Shown here piece after piece: positions 33,547 through 42,455 of a stretch of 64,000 nt of DNA. The DNA is from Verrucomicrobiia bacterium (GTDB taxonomy: Bacteria > Verrucomicrobiota > Verrucomicrobiia > Verrucomicrobiales > Akkermansiaceae). Within the stretch, counting starts at the first letter, position 1; the number at the start of each line of letters is the position of its first letter. Location of the stretch: positions 1-64,000 of the forward strand of contig JAUIGV010000009.1 of assembly GCA_030432565.1 (NCBI GenBank), written 5' to 3'. Both the position numbers and the translations under genes were made by a program. The notes beneath the pieces were generated by a model that was not told the origin of the DNA, did not search any database, and worked only from the letters and a program-made list of their open reading frames with translations.

Positions 33547-35553
33547 TTATTTCCAGGCGGGGTTGCGGATGACTTGGTTTGCTATTGTTTTTTGGAGGGC
33601 GGCGTTGACCTCTTTTGTGAAAGGGGAATCGGGTGGAGCGACTTGGGTGAGGAGGTTGAGGGTGTTGGTGGCGGCCTCGAACTTGCCGAGGTTGGCCTGG
33701 GCGTAGGCGAGGGTGAGGAGGTGGTTTGCGTTTTTGTTCTTGGAGAGTTGGCAGAGACGGGAGGCGAGGGCGAAGGATTCCTCGGGGCTGCGAATTTTGT
33801 CGTTGGGATGGGTGGAGAGAATTCGGGAGAGAAGGTTGGCGGCTTCGAGAAATTTGGGTGAGGTGCTGAGGATGGTTTTGCAGTTGGCGACGGCATCCGC
33901 GGGCTGACCCTGTTCGAGTTGAAAAAGGACGAGGCGGTAGCGAAGGATGGGGTTCCGGGGATTGTTGGTGACGGATTTTTGCCGGTAATTCAGGGCTTGT
34001 GCCGGATCTTTGGCTTTGAGTGCAATCCCGATGGCATCGTCATAAATATCGAGATTTTGCGGGTGGAGTTTCATGGTCGAGTCGAAGGTGGCGTAGGATT
34101 CGGCGAGGTTTCCTGTCTCCGCGTAGGCGGTGGCGATGAGACGGAGGATGCGAATGTCCTTGGGAAGAAGCTGGCGGGCGGCTTCCAGATGAGTCAGGGC
34201 TTCGGCGGGGCGCCCTTGTTGACCGAGGAGTTGCCCCAGAAGAAGGAGGTTGTCGCTTTGCGTGAATTTGTTGCCTTGCAGGAAGGGCTTGGCTAGGGAG
34301 GAGCGGAGGTAGTTGATGGAGAGATCGGGTTGGGCGCGCTGGACGAGTTGTTGTGCGGTCCGTTGTGGGGATGAGGGGGTGGGCTTGCCTGTCCAGCGGC
34401 CGGAGAAGGGAGTGCCGGCGAGCCGGCGTTCTTCGGCGGTGGCACTTGCGAGTTTGGTGTCGGAGATGATTTGGGCGAGAGAAGCCGGGCCGCGATAGAT
34501 GGCGAGGAGCTGGCCTTCATTCGAGACGAGGAAGCTGGTTGGGACGGGGATGGGAATCCAAAGGTCGATGATGGAGGCATGAAGAGCGTCGAGGAGTTCG
34601 ACGGCTTCGGGTGCGGCCATTTGGGTAAGGAAGGGTGACTTGATGGATTTGAGAAAAGCGTCGGCTTCATCGCGGGGCTCCTGATCAGTGCAAAGGAGAG
34701 CAAGGTTGATGCCGGAGGTTTTGAATTTCTCGGCTTCGCCGGACCAGGTCCTGAGTTTTTCCTGACAGTGTGGACAGGTGTGGCTCCAGAGAGCAATGAG
34801 GGTTGTTCCGGAAAGGTTGACGGATTGACCTTCTGAAACGGGTAAAGTGGGGATGGCATGACCCGCCGGCGGGATGATACGGGCGATGGAGGTTTTTTCG
34901 GGGAGCGGGTGCGGGCCCGGTTTGAGGGCCGTCTCCTGGCGGCCTTGGCGCGGAGTTGCGGCGATTGAACCCTGGATAAGGTGGAGGTGTTGGTTCGCTT
35001 TGATGCCGGTGTAGGTTTGTGATTTGGCGCCGGGCCAGCGGACGATCACTTTTTCGATGACGGCCTTTTTGCCGAGGCCGAAGTGGAGCCAGCGGGAGGA
35101 CTGGGCGAGGAACGATTGGCCGGCATGGAGAGTGCGGAGGTGGGGGATGGGCTGGTCTTTGAGATGGACTTCGACACGGGCACCGATGGCGTCGCGCGGG
35201 GTGGATTTTCCGTCTCCGGTGAGGTGGAGGGAGAGGAAGTCTGACTCGGATTTGAGGTTGTTTTGAAGGAGCCGGACGCGGGGGGCGGTGCGATTGGTGA
35301 CGAAGAGGTCGAGGTCGCCATCGTGATCGTAGTCGATGAGACCGATGGCGCGGGCGTCGTCGGCAAAGTCCCAGCCGATGGCGGTAGAAACGTCGGCGAA
35401 AGGTTTGCCATTTCCGCAGTTGAGGAAGGCGTTGTTGGTTTCGCGGCCGGAGAAAGACTTGTTCTCGTGGAGAAGCCGGTTCAGCGCCTGCCAACCCTGG
35501 CGGTAGGATTGAAGTCCGGCTGTTCCCCGGGGGTCGAGAGGAGATTGCGACAC
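33547..35553 (-). CDS. ASPIC/UnbV - thioredoxin-like - TPR protein
   Basis: 668 residues from a GTG. About 45-95 is an FG-GAP-like calcium loop (IDYDHDGDLDLFVTN). About 105-195 is an ASPIC/UnbV domain (GARVEVHL; HAGQSFLAQSSRWLHFGLG). About 225-370 is a redoxin fold with CPHC at 260-263. About 400-655 is a run of TPR-like helices. No signal peptide is visible at this start. It follows the FG-GAP gene by 21 bp and continues its theme, so the two may be a split CRTAC1-type protein. Its function is unknown. Confidence 0.75.
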   Translation of the reverse strand: MSQSPLDPRGTAGLQSYRQGWQALNRLLHENKSFSGRETNNAFLNCGNGKPFADVSTAIGWDFADDARAIGLIDYDHDGDLDLFVTNRTAPRVRLLQNNLKSESDFLSLHLTGDGKSTPRDAIGARVEVHLKDQPIPHLRTLHAGQSFLAQSSRWLHFGLGKKAVIEKVIVRWPGAKSQTYTGIKANQHLHLIQGSIAATPRQGRQETALKPGPHPLPEKTSIARIIPPAGHAIPTLPVSEGQSVNLSGTTLIALWSHTCPHCQEKLRTWSGEAEKFKTSGINLALLCTDQEPRDEADAFLKSIKSPFLTQMAAPEAVELLDALHASIIDLWIPIPVPTSFLVSNEGQLLAIYRGPASLAQIISDTKLASATAEERRLAGTPFSGRWTGKPTPSSPQRTAQQLVQRAQPDLSINYLRSSLAKPFLQGNKFTQSDNLLLLGQLLGQQGRPAEALTHLEAARQLLPKDIRILRLIATAYAETGNLAESYATFDSTMKLHPQNLDIYDDAIGIALKAKDPAQALNYRQKSVTNNPRNPILRYRLVLFQLEQGQPADAVANCKTILSTSPKFLEAANLLSRILSTHPNDKIRSPEESFALASRLCQLSKNKNANHLLTLAYAQANLGKFEAATNTLNLLTQVAPPDSPFTKEVNAALQKTIANQVIRNPAWK

Positions 35554-35574
35554 GACCTGTCGCCAATAGACACT

Positions 35575-37308
35575 TCACAAGTCGCCGGTGTCTTCGGCGG
35601 TAATAAAGCCGTTGGCGCCGAGGATGTCGAGCCAGCCGTCGTTATTGAGATCCGCGAAGGTGGAGCCCCAGCACCAGCGGGCCATGGTGGTTTTGGTTTG
35701 GGTGGAGACGTCGGTGAATCCGCCCTTTCCGTTGGCGGCGAAGAGGGTGTTGCCGCGAGCCATGCGGCGGAAGGTGCCGGCGGCTTCGGCGTTGCGCTCG
35801 AGTTCCTGGACGAAGCGGTTTTGGCCGGTGATCCGGCTCCCGGCGCTGGAGAACATGTTGGAAACGTAAAGATCCATCCAGCCGTCGCGATTGAAGTCGC
35901 CCCAGTTGGTCGACATTCCGGCGGCGGAGTCTTCGACCCCGAGAGGTCCGGCGATGTTGACGAAGAAAGGGAGCTTGCCATTGGTGGCACCTTGGTTTTG
36001 GTAAAGGCAGTTGCGACCGAAGTCGTTGGCGAGGTAGAGATCGAGATCGCCGTCCTGATCGTAGTCTTCCCAGGAGGCGGCGAAGGAGAAACGGGTGTTG
36101 TCCTGGTCGAGTCCGGTCTGAGGGGTGACGTCCTCGAAGGTCCAGTCTCCCATGTTTCGCCAGAGAATGTTTTGGCCGCCGTTGTTGGCATCGTGGAAGG
36201 GGACAGGTTCGGCGAGGGCACCGGCCCGGGCTGCCGATTTTGAGGGGTTGTAGCCGCAGACATAGACATCGAGGAAGCCGTCTTGATCGAAGTCGGCAGA
36301 GGTAAGGGAGAAGGATTGAGCTTTGGTGGAGCGACCGAAGGCGAGTTCGAAGTGGCCCTTGCCGTCGACATTATCCATGAAGAGAATTTTGAAATCCTGT
36401 GAGATGACGAGGTCCTGGTCGCCATCGTTATCGAGATCGAGGAAAAGGGCGGCAGCGCAGTAGTCGAGCCAGTTGGTTTGGGATTCGGCCGAAAAATCGG
36501 TGAGGGTGCCGTCAGGGTTCTGGAGGAAGAGGAGGTTGGGGAGGCCGCCCTGTTGGCAGAGGTAGAGGTCTTCGAGGTCGTCTCCATTCACGTCTCCGAG
36601 GGCGAGGCCGTGGTTGGCGGCGGAGTCGAGCCCGAAGTCGCGGGGAATGCGGCTGCGCCAGTGGTCGGTGGAGCGAAGGAGCTGGGAGTGATAGGAGGGG
36701 TTTTTTTCGAAGGCAGAGGCGGTGACGTCGGAGAGGAGTTGGGAGGTGCCGGATTGCTCCACTTCCTCAAAGTATTCAAGGGCGATGGTTTTGAGTTTTG
36801 GAGGCGAGGTATCGGTCCAGGTGCAGCTCCAATGGGCATTGATTTGAAGGAGTGGGGACTTGAGGGTGACAAGTGAGTTTGAGGTGGCCTTGCCGACCGA
36901 GGTCATCTTGATCTTGGTTTTGAATTTTGGCTTGGGGCGGGGAGTAAGCTTGGAGTAGGGGGTGTCGATGGCATCGACAGAAATCCTGCGAACGGTGATG
37001 CCGGAGTTCTGAAAAACGACCGCGGTTTCGGGTTTGAGGAGCTGGGCAGATTTGAAATCCGGTGCGATTGTCCCGGTTTCTTGCTGGTGAAGGAGGTCAC
37101 TTAGGAAAATTTCGAGGATTCCTTGATACTTCGAGGAGCGGGCTTCGGATTCCCAGCCGTCCTTGCTGGGGTCGATGCGCTCATAGGCGTCAGCGAGCGA
37201 CTCTTCGTATTGGCGGTGGCCGAGGCCCGGGTTTTGGGAGGTTTCGGTGACTTGCCCCCAAACCGTTGCCGTGAGCACCGAAAGGATGCCAATGACCGCA
37301 ATTTTCAT
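35575..37308 (-). CDS. Secreted FG-GAP/VCBS repeat protein (CRTAC1-like)
   Basis: 577 residues with a signal peptide (1-18, ATVWG|QV). From about 225 on it has repeated calcium-binding loops of an integrin-like propeller: DVNGDDLEDLYL, DLDNDGDQDLVI, DFDQDGFLDVYV, DYDQDGDLDLYL, DFNRDGWMDLYV and DLNNDGWLDILG. The N-terminal 200 residues are unassigned. The usual C-terminal ASPIC domain is missing here and is found in the next gene 21 bp on, so the pair probably acts together outside the cytoplasm. Divergent from the cysJ-type gene. Confidence 0.82.
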   Translation of the reverse strand: MKIAVIGILSVLTATVWGQVTETSQNPGLGHRQYEESLADAYERIDPSKDGWESEARSSKYQGILEIFLSDLLHQQETGTIAPDFKSAQLLKPETAVVFQNSGITVRRISVDAIDTPYSKLTPRPKPKFKTKIKMTSVGKATSNSLVTLKSPLLQINAHWSCTWTDTSPPKLKTIALEYFEEVEQSGTSQLLSDVTASAFEKNPSYHSQLLRSTDHWRSRIPRDFGLDSAANHGLALGDVNGDDLEDLYLCQQGGLPNLLFLQNPDGTLTDFSAESQTNWLDYCAAALFLDLDNDGDQDLVISQDFKILFMDNVDGKGHFELAFGRSTKAQSFSLTSADFDQDGFLDVYVCGYNPSKSAARAGALAEPVPFHDANNGGQNILWRNMGDWTFEDVTPQTGLDQDNTRFSFAASWEDYDQDGDLDLYLANDFGRNCLYQNQGATNGKLPFFVNIAGPLGVEDSAAGMSTNWGDFNRDGWMDLYVSNMFSSAGSRITGQNRFVQELERNAEAAGTFRRMARGNTLFAANGKGGFTDVSTQTKTTMARWCWGSTFADLNNDGWLDILGANGFITAEDTGDL

Positions 37309-37384
37309 GACTCGATGAGGTTGCCGTGGCTTCTGAGGCTTGTCCAGTCGGGAGACTGTCTCATAGGCGGGTTGAAAAGTTAGA

Positions 37385-37465
37385 TCGAGGATGGCTCGAA
37401 ACGCGCTTGTCAGGTCTCCAGGTAAGCGCCATGTTCCGGCCCAGCTCTCCCTGAGCCCTTTTTTT
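37385..37465 (+). promoter_or_regulatory. Structured leader with terminator-like hairpin before cysJ
   Basis: Three consecutive hairpins can be drawn in the 5' region of the flavoprotein gene: TCGAG/CTCGA (37385-37399), GCGCTT/AAGCGC with a 15-nt loop (37403-37429), and a 7-bp stem with one mismatch (37438-37457) followed by seven T. The T run ends 7 nt before the ATG. A terminator-like element just before a start suggests attenuation or a riboswitch. It does not match the SAM or SAH consensus as I know them. Confidence 0.45.
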
Positions 37466-37472
37466 CTTTAAG

Positions 37473-39200
37473 ATGAGTTCTCCGATTGTCATTCCAGAAA
37501 ATGCCCCTTTTAACGCCGAGCAGCGCGCTTGGCTCAGTGAGTTTTTAACCAAGGCACTTGGTGGCCAGGCTGTTTCAGTCGAGCCGGCCGGTCCTGCAAT
37601 TCCCGTGACAATTTTGTGGGGAAGTCAGACCGGTAATTCCGAGGGGGTTGCCAAGAAATTCATGAAAGCCCTGAAAGCGGGCAATTACGAGCCGGAGGTT
37701 TTTGATATGGCGGCTTATGACAAGAGCAAGCTGCCTACGGAGAAGAATCTTTTGATCATCACGAGCACTTACGGCGATGGCGAGCCACCTGATAATGCGG
37801 CGGACCTCCACGAATACATCATGGGAGATGACGTCCCGAGTCTTGAGGGGGTCAATTATTCGGTTTTTGCGCTGGGCGACAGCGAGTATCCCGATTTTTG
37901 CCAGTGCGGAATCGAATTTGACCAGCGCCTCGAGGCCTTTGGGGCCAAACGGATGTTCAAGCGGATCGATTGCGATGTCGATTATGACGATGAATTTGCC
38001 GAGTGGAAGCAGGGGGTCATTGCCGCGATGGGTGGCATGGAGACGGCGACGGCAACGCAGGAAGTCGCTGAGGAGGAGGAATACGGAAAGAGAAACCCGT
38101 TTCCTTCTCCCTTGCTCAATTCGTATGATTTGAACAAGGCGGGATCGGTGCGTGAGACCTATCACGTCGAGCTCTCGCTCAAGGATTCCGGTTTGGAATA
38201 TCAAGTGGGCGATGCGCTGGGTGTGCTGTCGCATAATCCGGCCCAAGTGGTGGATGAGATGCTTCCGCTGCTTCCCTTCAATGTCAAGGACGAGGTGCCG
38301 CTTCCGAATGGAGACGAGGCTCCGCTCCGCGAGGCTCTCATTACCTCTTATGATATTCGGAGTTTGAACAAGAAGCTTTTGCAGGCTTGGTCGGAACGAT
38401 CCGGCTCGCCCTTTCTGCGCGCGCTTGTCGAAAGTGGAAGCCGGGAGGAAATCGAGGAATTTTGCTGGGGTCGTGAATTGATCGACTTGATCAACGACCA
38501 TCCCGCCGATTTTGGAGACGGGGAGGAATTTGTGAGTGTGCTGAAGAAATTGCAGCCACGTCTCTATTCCATCGCTTCAAGTCCCAATGCCCATCCGGGT
38601 GAGGTTCATCTGACGGTGGCGATTGTCCGCTATAACACCCACGGTCGTGATCGGGGGGGCGTTTGCTCCACCTATCTTGCGGATCGGGTCGGAGATGTTT
38701 GTGCCGGAGTTTTTGTCCACAATAACAAGGCCTTCCGTCTACCCGAGGATGTTACCAAAGACGTCATCATGGTGGGGCCGGGAACGGGGATTGCTCCCTT
38801 CCGTGCCTTCCTGGAAGAGCGCGAGGTTTCCAAGGCGAGTGGTCGGAATTGGTTGTTCTTTGGCAATCCATACCGCGCTACCGACTTCATTTATGAGGAC
38901 GAAATCAACGCTTGGGTTGAGAACGGCACTTTGAGCAAGCTTGATCTGGCGTTCTCCCGAGACCAGGAGCAGAAGATTTACGTCCAGGATAAGATGCTTG
39001 AAGCCGGAGCGGAGCTCTGGGAATGGCTGCAAGGCGGCGGATATTTCTACGTCTGTGGTGATGCCTCGCGTATGGCGAAGGATGTGGATAAGGCGCTTCA
39101 TACGATCGCGCAGACCCATGGCGGATTGAGCGAGGAGGAGGCAGTGGATTACTTCAAGAACTTGAAAAAAGAGAAACGCTACGCTCGCGACGTTTATTAA
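37473..39200 (+). CDS. cysJ: Sulfite reductase flavoprotein (CysJ-type diflavin reductase)
   Basis: 575 residues. About 45-190 is a flavodoxin domain (GSQTGNSEGVAKKFM for FMN phosphate; TSTYGDGEPPDN; ALGDSEYPDF). About 215-420 is the FAD domain (PRLYSIASSP; GGVCSTYLADRV). About 425-575 is the NADP domain (MVGPGTGIAPFRAFLEER; YVCGDA), ending YARDVY as CysJ does. It passes electrons from NADPH through FAD and FMN to a haemoprotein such as CysI. No cysI is adjacent, so its partner is encoded elsewhere. It follows a structured leader. Confidence 0.9.
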   Translation: MSSPIVIPENAPFNAEQRAWLSEFLTKALGGQAVSVEPAGPAIPVTILWGSQTGNSEGVAKKFMKALKAGNYEPEVFDMAAYDKSKLPTEKNLLIITSTYGDGEPPDNAADLHEYIMGDDVPSLEGVNYSVFALGDSEYPDFCQCGIEFDQRLEAFGAKRMFKRIDCDVDYDDEFAEWKQGVIAAMGGMETATATQEVAEEEEYGKRNPFPSPLLNSYDLNKAGSVRETYHVELSLKDSGLEYQVGDALGVLSHNPAQVVDEMLPLLPFNVKDEVPLPNGDEAPLREALITSYDIRSLNKKLLQAWSERSGSPFLRALVESGSREEIEEFCWGRELIDLINDHPADFGDGEEFVSVLKKLQPRLYSIASSPNAHPGEVHLTVAIVRYNTHGRDRGGVCSTYLADRVGDVCAGVFVHNNKAFRLPEDVTKDVIMVGPGTGIAPFRAFLEEREVSKASGRNWLFFGNPYRATDFIYEDEINAWVENGTLSKLDLAFSRDQEQKIYVQDKMLEAGAELWEWLQGGGYFYVCGDASRMAKDVDKALHTIAQTHGGLSEEEAVDYFKNLKKEKRYARDVY

Positions 39201-39244
39201 AAGTCGGTGCTGGTTTTTCGGAGCCGATGAGGTGAGGTTGCGGC

Positions 39245-39709
39245 ATGAGCGATCTGGTCAGAGTCGAGCCGGTGGCGCTCCTGCCAACCCCGGCGGGATG
39301 TGCCGTTTTTCTTGGTGATGGGAAAAAGGTGATCGTGTTTTACATCGATCCGGCAATCGGCGCATCTATCGATGCTGTTTTAGCGGGGGCGGTGCCGCCG
39401 CGTCCGCTCTCGCACGACCTCTTCGCGCAAACACTCGATGCCTTCGGTGCGGAAGTGCTTCACACCACGATTGTGAAGCAGGAAGGGGAGATCTTTTTTG
39501 CCCGCCTCATCATCAAGGCCGAGAACGAGATCATGGAGAAGAAGATCGTGGAGCTCGATGCCCGGCCCAGTGATTGTCTGGCCCTGGCGGTCAGGCATGA
39601 AGCCCCGGTTTTCGTGGTCCCGGAAGTGTGGGAGAAGCTTGAGGACATGAGCGAGGCTCTCGACAGCTTGCGAAATCAGGAAAACCCTCCCGAGGGCTTT
39701 GGGGTTTAG
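39245..39709 (+). CDS. DUF151 bifunctional-nuclease-like protein
   Basis: 154 residues, cytoplasmic. It matches the BFN/DUF151 family: VVFLGDGKKVIVFYID-type opening, RPLSHDLFAQTLDAFGAEV, then LDARPSDCLALAVRHEAPVFV (ARPSDxxALA is the family motif). Members have been reported to cleave DNA or RNA, but the physiological role is unclear. It is followed by the M29-like gene after 44 bp. The preceding 44 bp after cysJ carry no visible terminator, so co-transcription with cysJ is possible. Confidence 0.85.
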   Translation: MSDLVRVEPVALLPTPAGCAVFLGDGKKVIVFYIDPAIGASIDAVLAGAVPPRPLSHDLFAQTLDAFGAEVLHTTIVKQEGEIFFARLIIKAENEIMEKKIVELDARPSDCLALAVRHEAPVFVVPEVWEKLEDMSEALDSLRNQENPPEGFGV

Positions 39710-39753
39710 CCGAATTCAAAAGATCGCTTGCGGGACTTTGGAGGGGCGATAAT

Positions 39754-40980
39754 ATGGTTCGCATGAGTAAACCATCGTATCTCGAGGAAGAGGTTCTCCT
39801 GAATCCGGAGAAGCGGACCTTCCCAAAATTTGACTTAAGTCGCCTTCTTGACACCGTTTTCGCCCCGACCGAGGGGTGTCGTGTTTGTATTCTCGTTGAC
39901 TTTGAGGACCCGGCAAAGTGGATCAAGGACTTCGCTTTTCGAGGCGAGGATCAATTTGAGGTTCAGAACAATGCCTACACCTACTTTTACGAGGGACTCC
40001 AGAACGGAGTTCTTAAGGAGTTGGGGATGACCGGAGGCGAGATGTTTGCTTACAAGTATACCTATGGTTCGAATCTTGATATGAGCGACGAGGTCTGGGA
40101 TACCGAGGGAAATCAGCTTTCGCTGGATCGCGACATCTACTCGAAATATGATATTGTGCTTTGCGTCTCGACTTGGTCCGCGACTGCTCCGTTGACGGCG
40201 AAGTGCAAGGAGTTCAATTTCCGCGGTGCGACAATGCACGGCATGAACGATGTTATCTTGAATTCAGGACTCGCGGTGAATTACCAGGAGGTGTCCGACG
40301 ACGCCGAGAAAATGAGGGTGGCACTGACGAAGGCGGATTCGGTGGAGATAGATTTCGAGCTTGAGGACGGTGAGATTTTGACGGCATGGCTCGGCCTTGG
40401 CGGGCAGGAGGCCCAGAAGTCGCATGGCCTTTGTCGTGGAACGACTCCCGATATTGCCAATCTTCCGGCTGGGGAGGTTTACTTTGTGCCGCAGGACGCC
40501 CGCGGGAAATTTCCAATGAAATACGAAGACGGGACGCTGGGGGTCCTTGATGTTGTGAATCGTGATGTGGTGAAATCGACTCTCATTGAGGGGAATCAGG
40601 CCACGATCGACGAACACAACGCCCGTCTCGCAGATGACCCGATGACGGGCACTCTGGGTGAACTCGGATTTGGCACCCAGGTCCTGCCGGTCTCTTATCA
40701 GGACATCCAGGATGAGAAGGTGCTGGGCACCTGCCATCTTGCCACCGGTCGTGACGACCATTTGGGGGGCGACATCGTTCCCGAGATGTTCAAAAAGCAC
40801 GAGAACAGCACTCATGACGATATTTTGTTCGCTCCTCACAAAACACCGAATTTCAACGTGAAGGAGGTTCGCATGAATTGGGGCGACCGCACGGAGGTGG
40901 TCATTGAAAACTTCCGGCCTGCCAACTATGTCATGAATGCCCTTTGCGAAAAATCGCCCGAGGAGCTGGTTCCGGCGTAG
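39754..40980 (+). CDS. M29-like aminopeptidase family protein
   Basis: 408 residues. The start at 39754 has GGAGG 8 bp upstream. The C-terminal third resembles M29 metallopeptidases (AmpS/AmpT): GELGFGTQ, DEKVLGTCHLATGRDDHLGG and STHDDILFAP, which hold candidate Glu, His and Asp metal ligands. The N-terminal part (DFEDPAKWIKDFAF, YTYGSNLDMSDEVWD) is more divergent. A broad-specificity aminopeptidase is the best guess; without alignment the ligand set is not certain. It ends just ahead of a strong terminator. Confidence 0.65.
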   Translation: MVRMSKPSYLEEEVLLNPEKRTFPKFDLSRLLDTVFAPTEGCRVCILVDFEDPAKWIKDFAFRGEDQFEVQNNAYTYFYEGLQNGVLKELGMTGGEMFAYKYTYGSNLDMSDEVWDTEGNQLSLDRDIYSKYDIVLCVSTWSATAPLTAKCKEFNFRGATMHGMNDVILNSGLAVNYQEVSDDAEKMRVALTKADSVEIDFELEDGEILTAWLGLGGQEAQKSHGLCRGTTPDIANLPAGEVYFVPQDARGKFPMKYEDGTLGVLDVVNRDVVKSTLIEGNQATIDEHNARLADDPMTGTLGELGFGTQVLPVSYQDIQDEKVLGTCHLATGRDDHLGGDIVPEMFKKHENSTHDDILFAPHKTPNFNVKEVRMNWGDRTEVVIENFRPANYVMNALCEKSPEELVPA

Positions 40981-41007
40981 ATGGATCTGCAGAGATTAAA
41001 ACCCAAG

Positions 41008-41039
41008 CGGTCCGATCGTCCCTCGATCGGGCCGTTTTT
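41008..41039 (+). terminator. Intrinsic terminator
   Basis: An 11-bp stem with one T-G wobble (41008-41018 with 41024-41034), a 5-nt loop and five T, 27 bp after the M29-like gene stop. Confidence 0.88.
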
Positions 41040-41123
41040 GTTTCAAGTTGAGATCTTGCATGGCGTCCTGAATGCGATAAAATAAAGGGTATCGAAACGA
41101 AATCCCCAACCTGCAACGCTCTT

Positions 41124-41708
41124 ATGGCAAGCACAGAGAAACACGTGAATTTGGCACCCAAGCAAAACAAAAATTCGTCACGCTTCCGACCGTGGCTCGA
41201 CGAACACGGCTCAAAGCTCCTCTTATTCGCGAGACAGCAGACGCGGAGTATCGCGGATGCTGAAGATGTCTTGCAAGACGCTCTTGTGAAATTGGCCCGC
41301 AAGGTCGAAGAGGGATCGTTCGTGGGGGGGCAGGACTCGTGGCTCGCTTTCATTTACACCCAGATTCGCCGGGAGGCGATCGACCTGGGGCGGAAGGATG
41401 ACCGACGGCGGAAGCGAGAGGAGAATGTCGTGAAGGATGAGCGCTCTCTGGGGCGTGACATTGAGATGCCGCTCTTTGAAGAAGGAGAGAGTCAGGATGA
41501 GACTCGCCGCATTCTCATCGAGGGGATGAAGACCCTGCCCAAGAAATTTTCCGAAGTGATCAGCATGAAGCTATGGGGCGAGCGCACTTTTGCCGAGATC
41601 GGTGAAGCCCTCGATATCTCGCTCAACACGGCGGCATCGCGATATCGCTACGGAATCGAAGCTCTCAGAAAACAACTCGCAACGGCACGCTTGAATGGGG
41701 ACATTTAA
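41124..41708 (+). CDS. ECF-family RNA polymerase sigma factor
   Basis: 194 residues. Region 2 is visible at about 22-95 (FRPWLDEHGSKLLLFARQQT; SIADAEDVLQDALVKLARK; SWLAFIYTQIRREAIDLGR) and region 4 at about 130-190 (LPKKFSEVISMKLWGERTFAEIGEAL, helix-turn-helix DISLNTAASRYRYGIEALR). It starts a three-gene unit with a membrane-spanning regulator-like gene 50 bp on and a PDZ protein. The layout is that of an extracytoplasmic stress regulon. The preceding terminator marks the transcript start region. Confidence 0.92.
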   Translation: MASTEKHVNLAPKQNKNSSRFRPWLDEHGSKLLLFARQQTRSIADAEDVLQDALVKLARKVEEGSFVGGQDSWLAFIYTQIRREAIDLGRKDDRRRKREENVVKDERSLGRDIEMPLFEEGESQDETRRILIEGMKTLPKKFSEVISMKLWGERTFAEIGEALDISLNTAASRYRYGIEALRKQLATARLNGDI

Positions 41709-41758
41709 GCTGCGGATTGAAAGACACACACAAACCCTAATTCCCGATACACAAACCT

Positions 41759-42421
41759 ATGGATATGGATTCCATCACTCTCGAAAACGAATTGAAGAAA
41801 TTGGCCCCGGCTCCAATATCAGGATCTCTTCTTGACCGGCTCGACGGGGCCATGGCTTCGGCGGCCGAGGAGATTGCCGGGCGCGAAGAAAAGATTATCG
41901 TGGCCTCATCGGATACCGGGCTTTCGGCTTTGGAAGAAAGCCTTCGTGGACTGGTTCCTTATGGCGTTCCGGCGGATATGATTTCCCGTCTTGATGATGC
42001 GATGGCCCGTTGGCACGAGGAGGTGCCGGTGGAAGAAAAGATCGTTGCGATTCACCCGGATGTCGTTGACCGCCGGTCATCGTGGCTTGGTATCCGGTCG
42101 GTGGCGGCCGTCGCTGTTCTGGGTGCGGGTGCTGCGATTCTTTCGAGCAATCCTTTTTCCCAATCCGAGCCGGTCGCCGAACGAATCCCGGACCTCACCA
42201 ATGGAAACACGGCGCCTGTTGTGTTCACGCCTGAGGACGCGCGTGCCTCGGTGGTCTCGGCAAAGGATCACGGGGTGGTTTGGACCAAGGGGGGGCAGCC
42301 GCTTCGTTGTTTGGAGGTGCACGTGAACAACGAGCTGCAGTTCGTGAATGAGCGCGGTGAAAAATTGATCATCGAGCAGCCCAAAAGAGAGGTGACTTTC
42401 ACTCCGGTGAAATTTGATTAA
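41759..42421 (+). CDS. Putative membrane anti-sigma factor
   Basis: 220 residues. Residues about 8-33 and 54-80 are two related helical units (LENELKKLAPAPISGSLLDR and LEESLRGLVPYGVPADMISR, each followed by LDGAMA or LDDAMA). A transmembrane helix lies at about 108-130 (IRSVAAVAVLGAGAAIL), with a C-terminal outer domain of about 85 residues. One membrane span between a cytoplasmic helical part and an exported domain, next to an ECF sigma gene, fits an anti-sigma factor. No zinc HxxxCxxC motif is present. Confidence 0.7.
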   Translation: MDMDSITLENELKKLAPAPISGSLLDRLDGAMASAAEEIAGREEKIIVASSDTGLSALEESLRGLVPYGVPADMISRLDDAMARWHEEVPVEEKIVAIHPDVVDRRSSWLGIRSVAAVAVLGAGAAILSSNPFSQSEPVAERIPDLTNGNTAPVVFTPEDARASVVSAKDHGVVWTKGGQPLRCLEVHVNNELQFVNERGEKLIIEQPKREVTFTPVKFD

Positions 42422-42455
42422 ACAAATTTTTTGGGGCAAGTCGCTCAATGGACGA

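Noticed and set aside
35263-36243. 326-residue open frame antisense to the FG-GAP operon
   Set aside because: It spans two well-supported genes on the other strand and its Gly/Val/Glu-rich translation mirrors the repeated Asp loops there.
37309-37472. SAM or SAH riboswitch in the cysJ leader
   Set aside because: Fragments such as GCGCC and TTCCGGC recall pieces of these classes, but the conserved cores and their order are missing.
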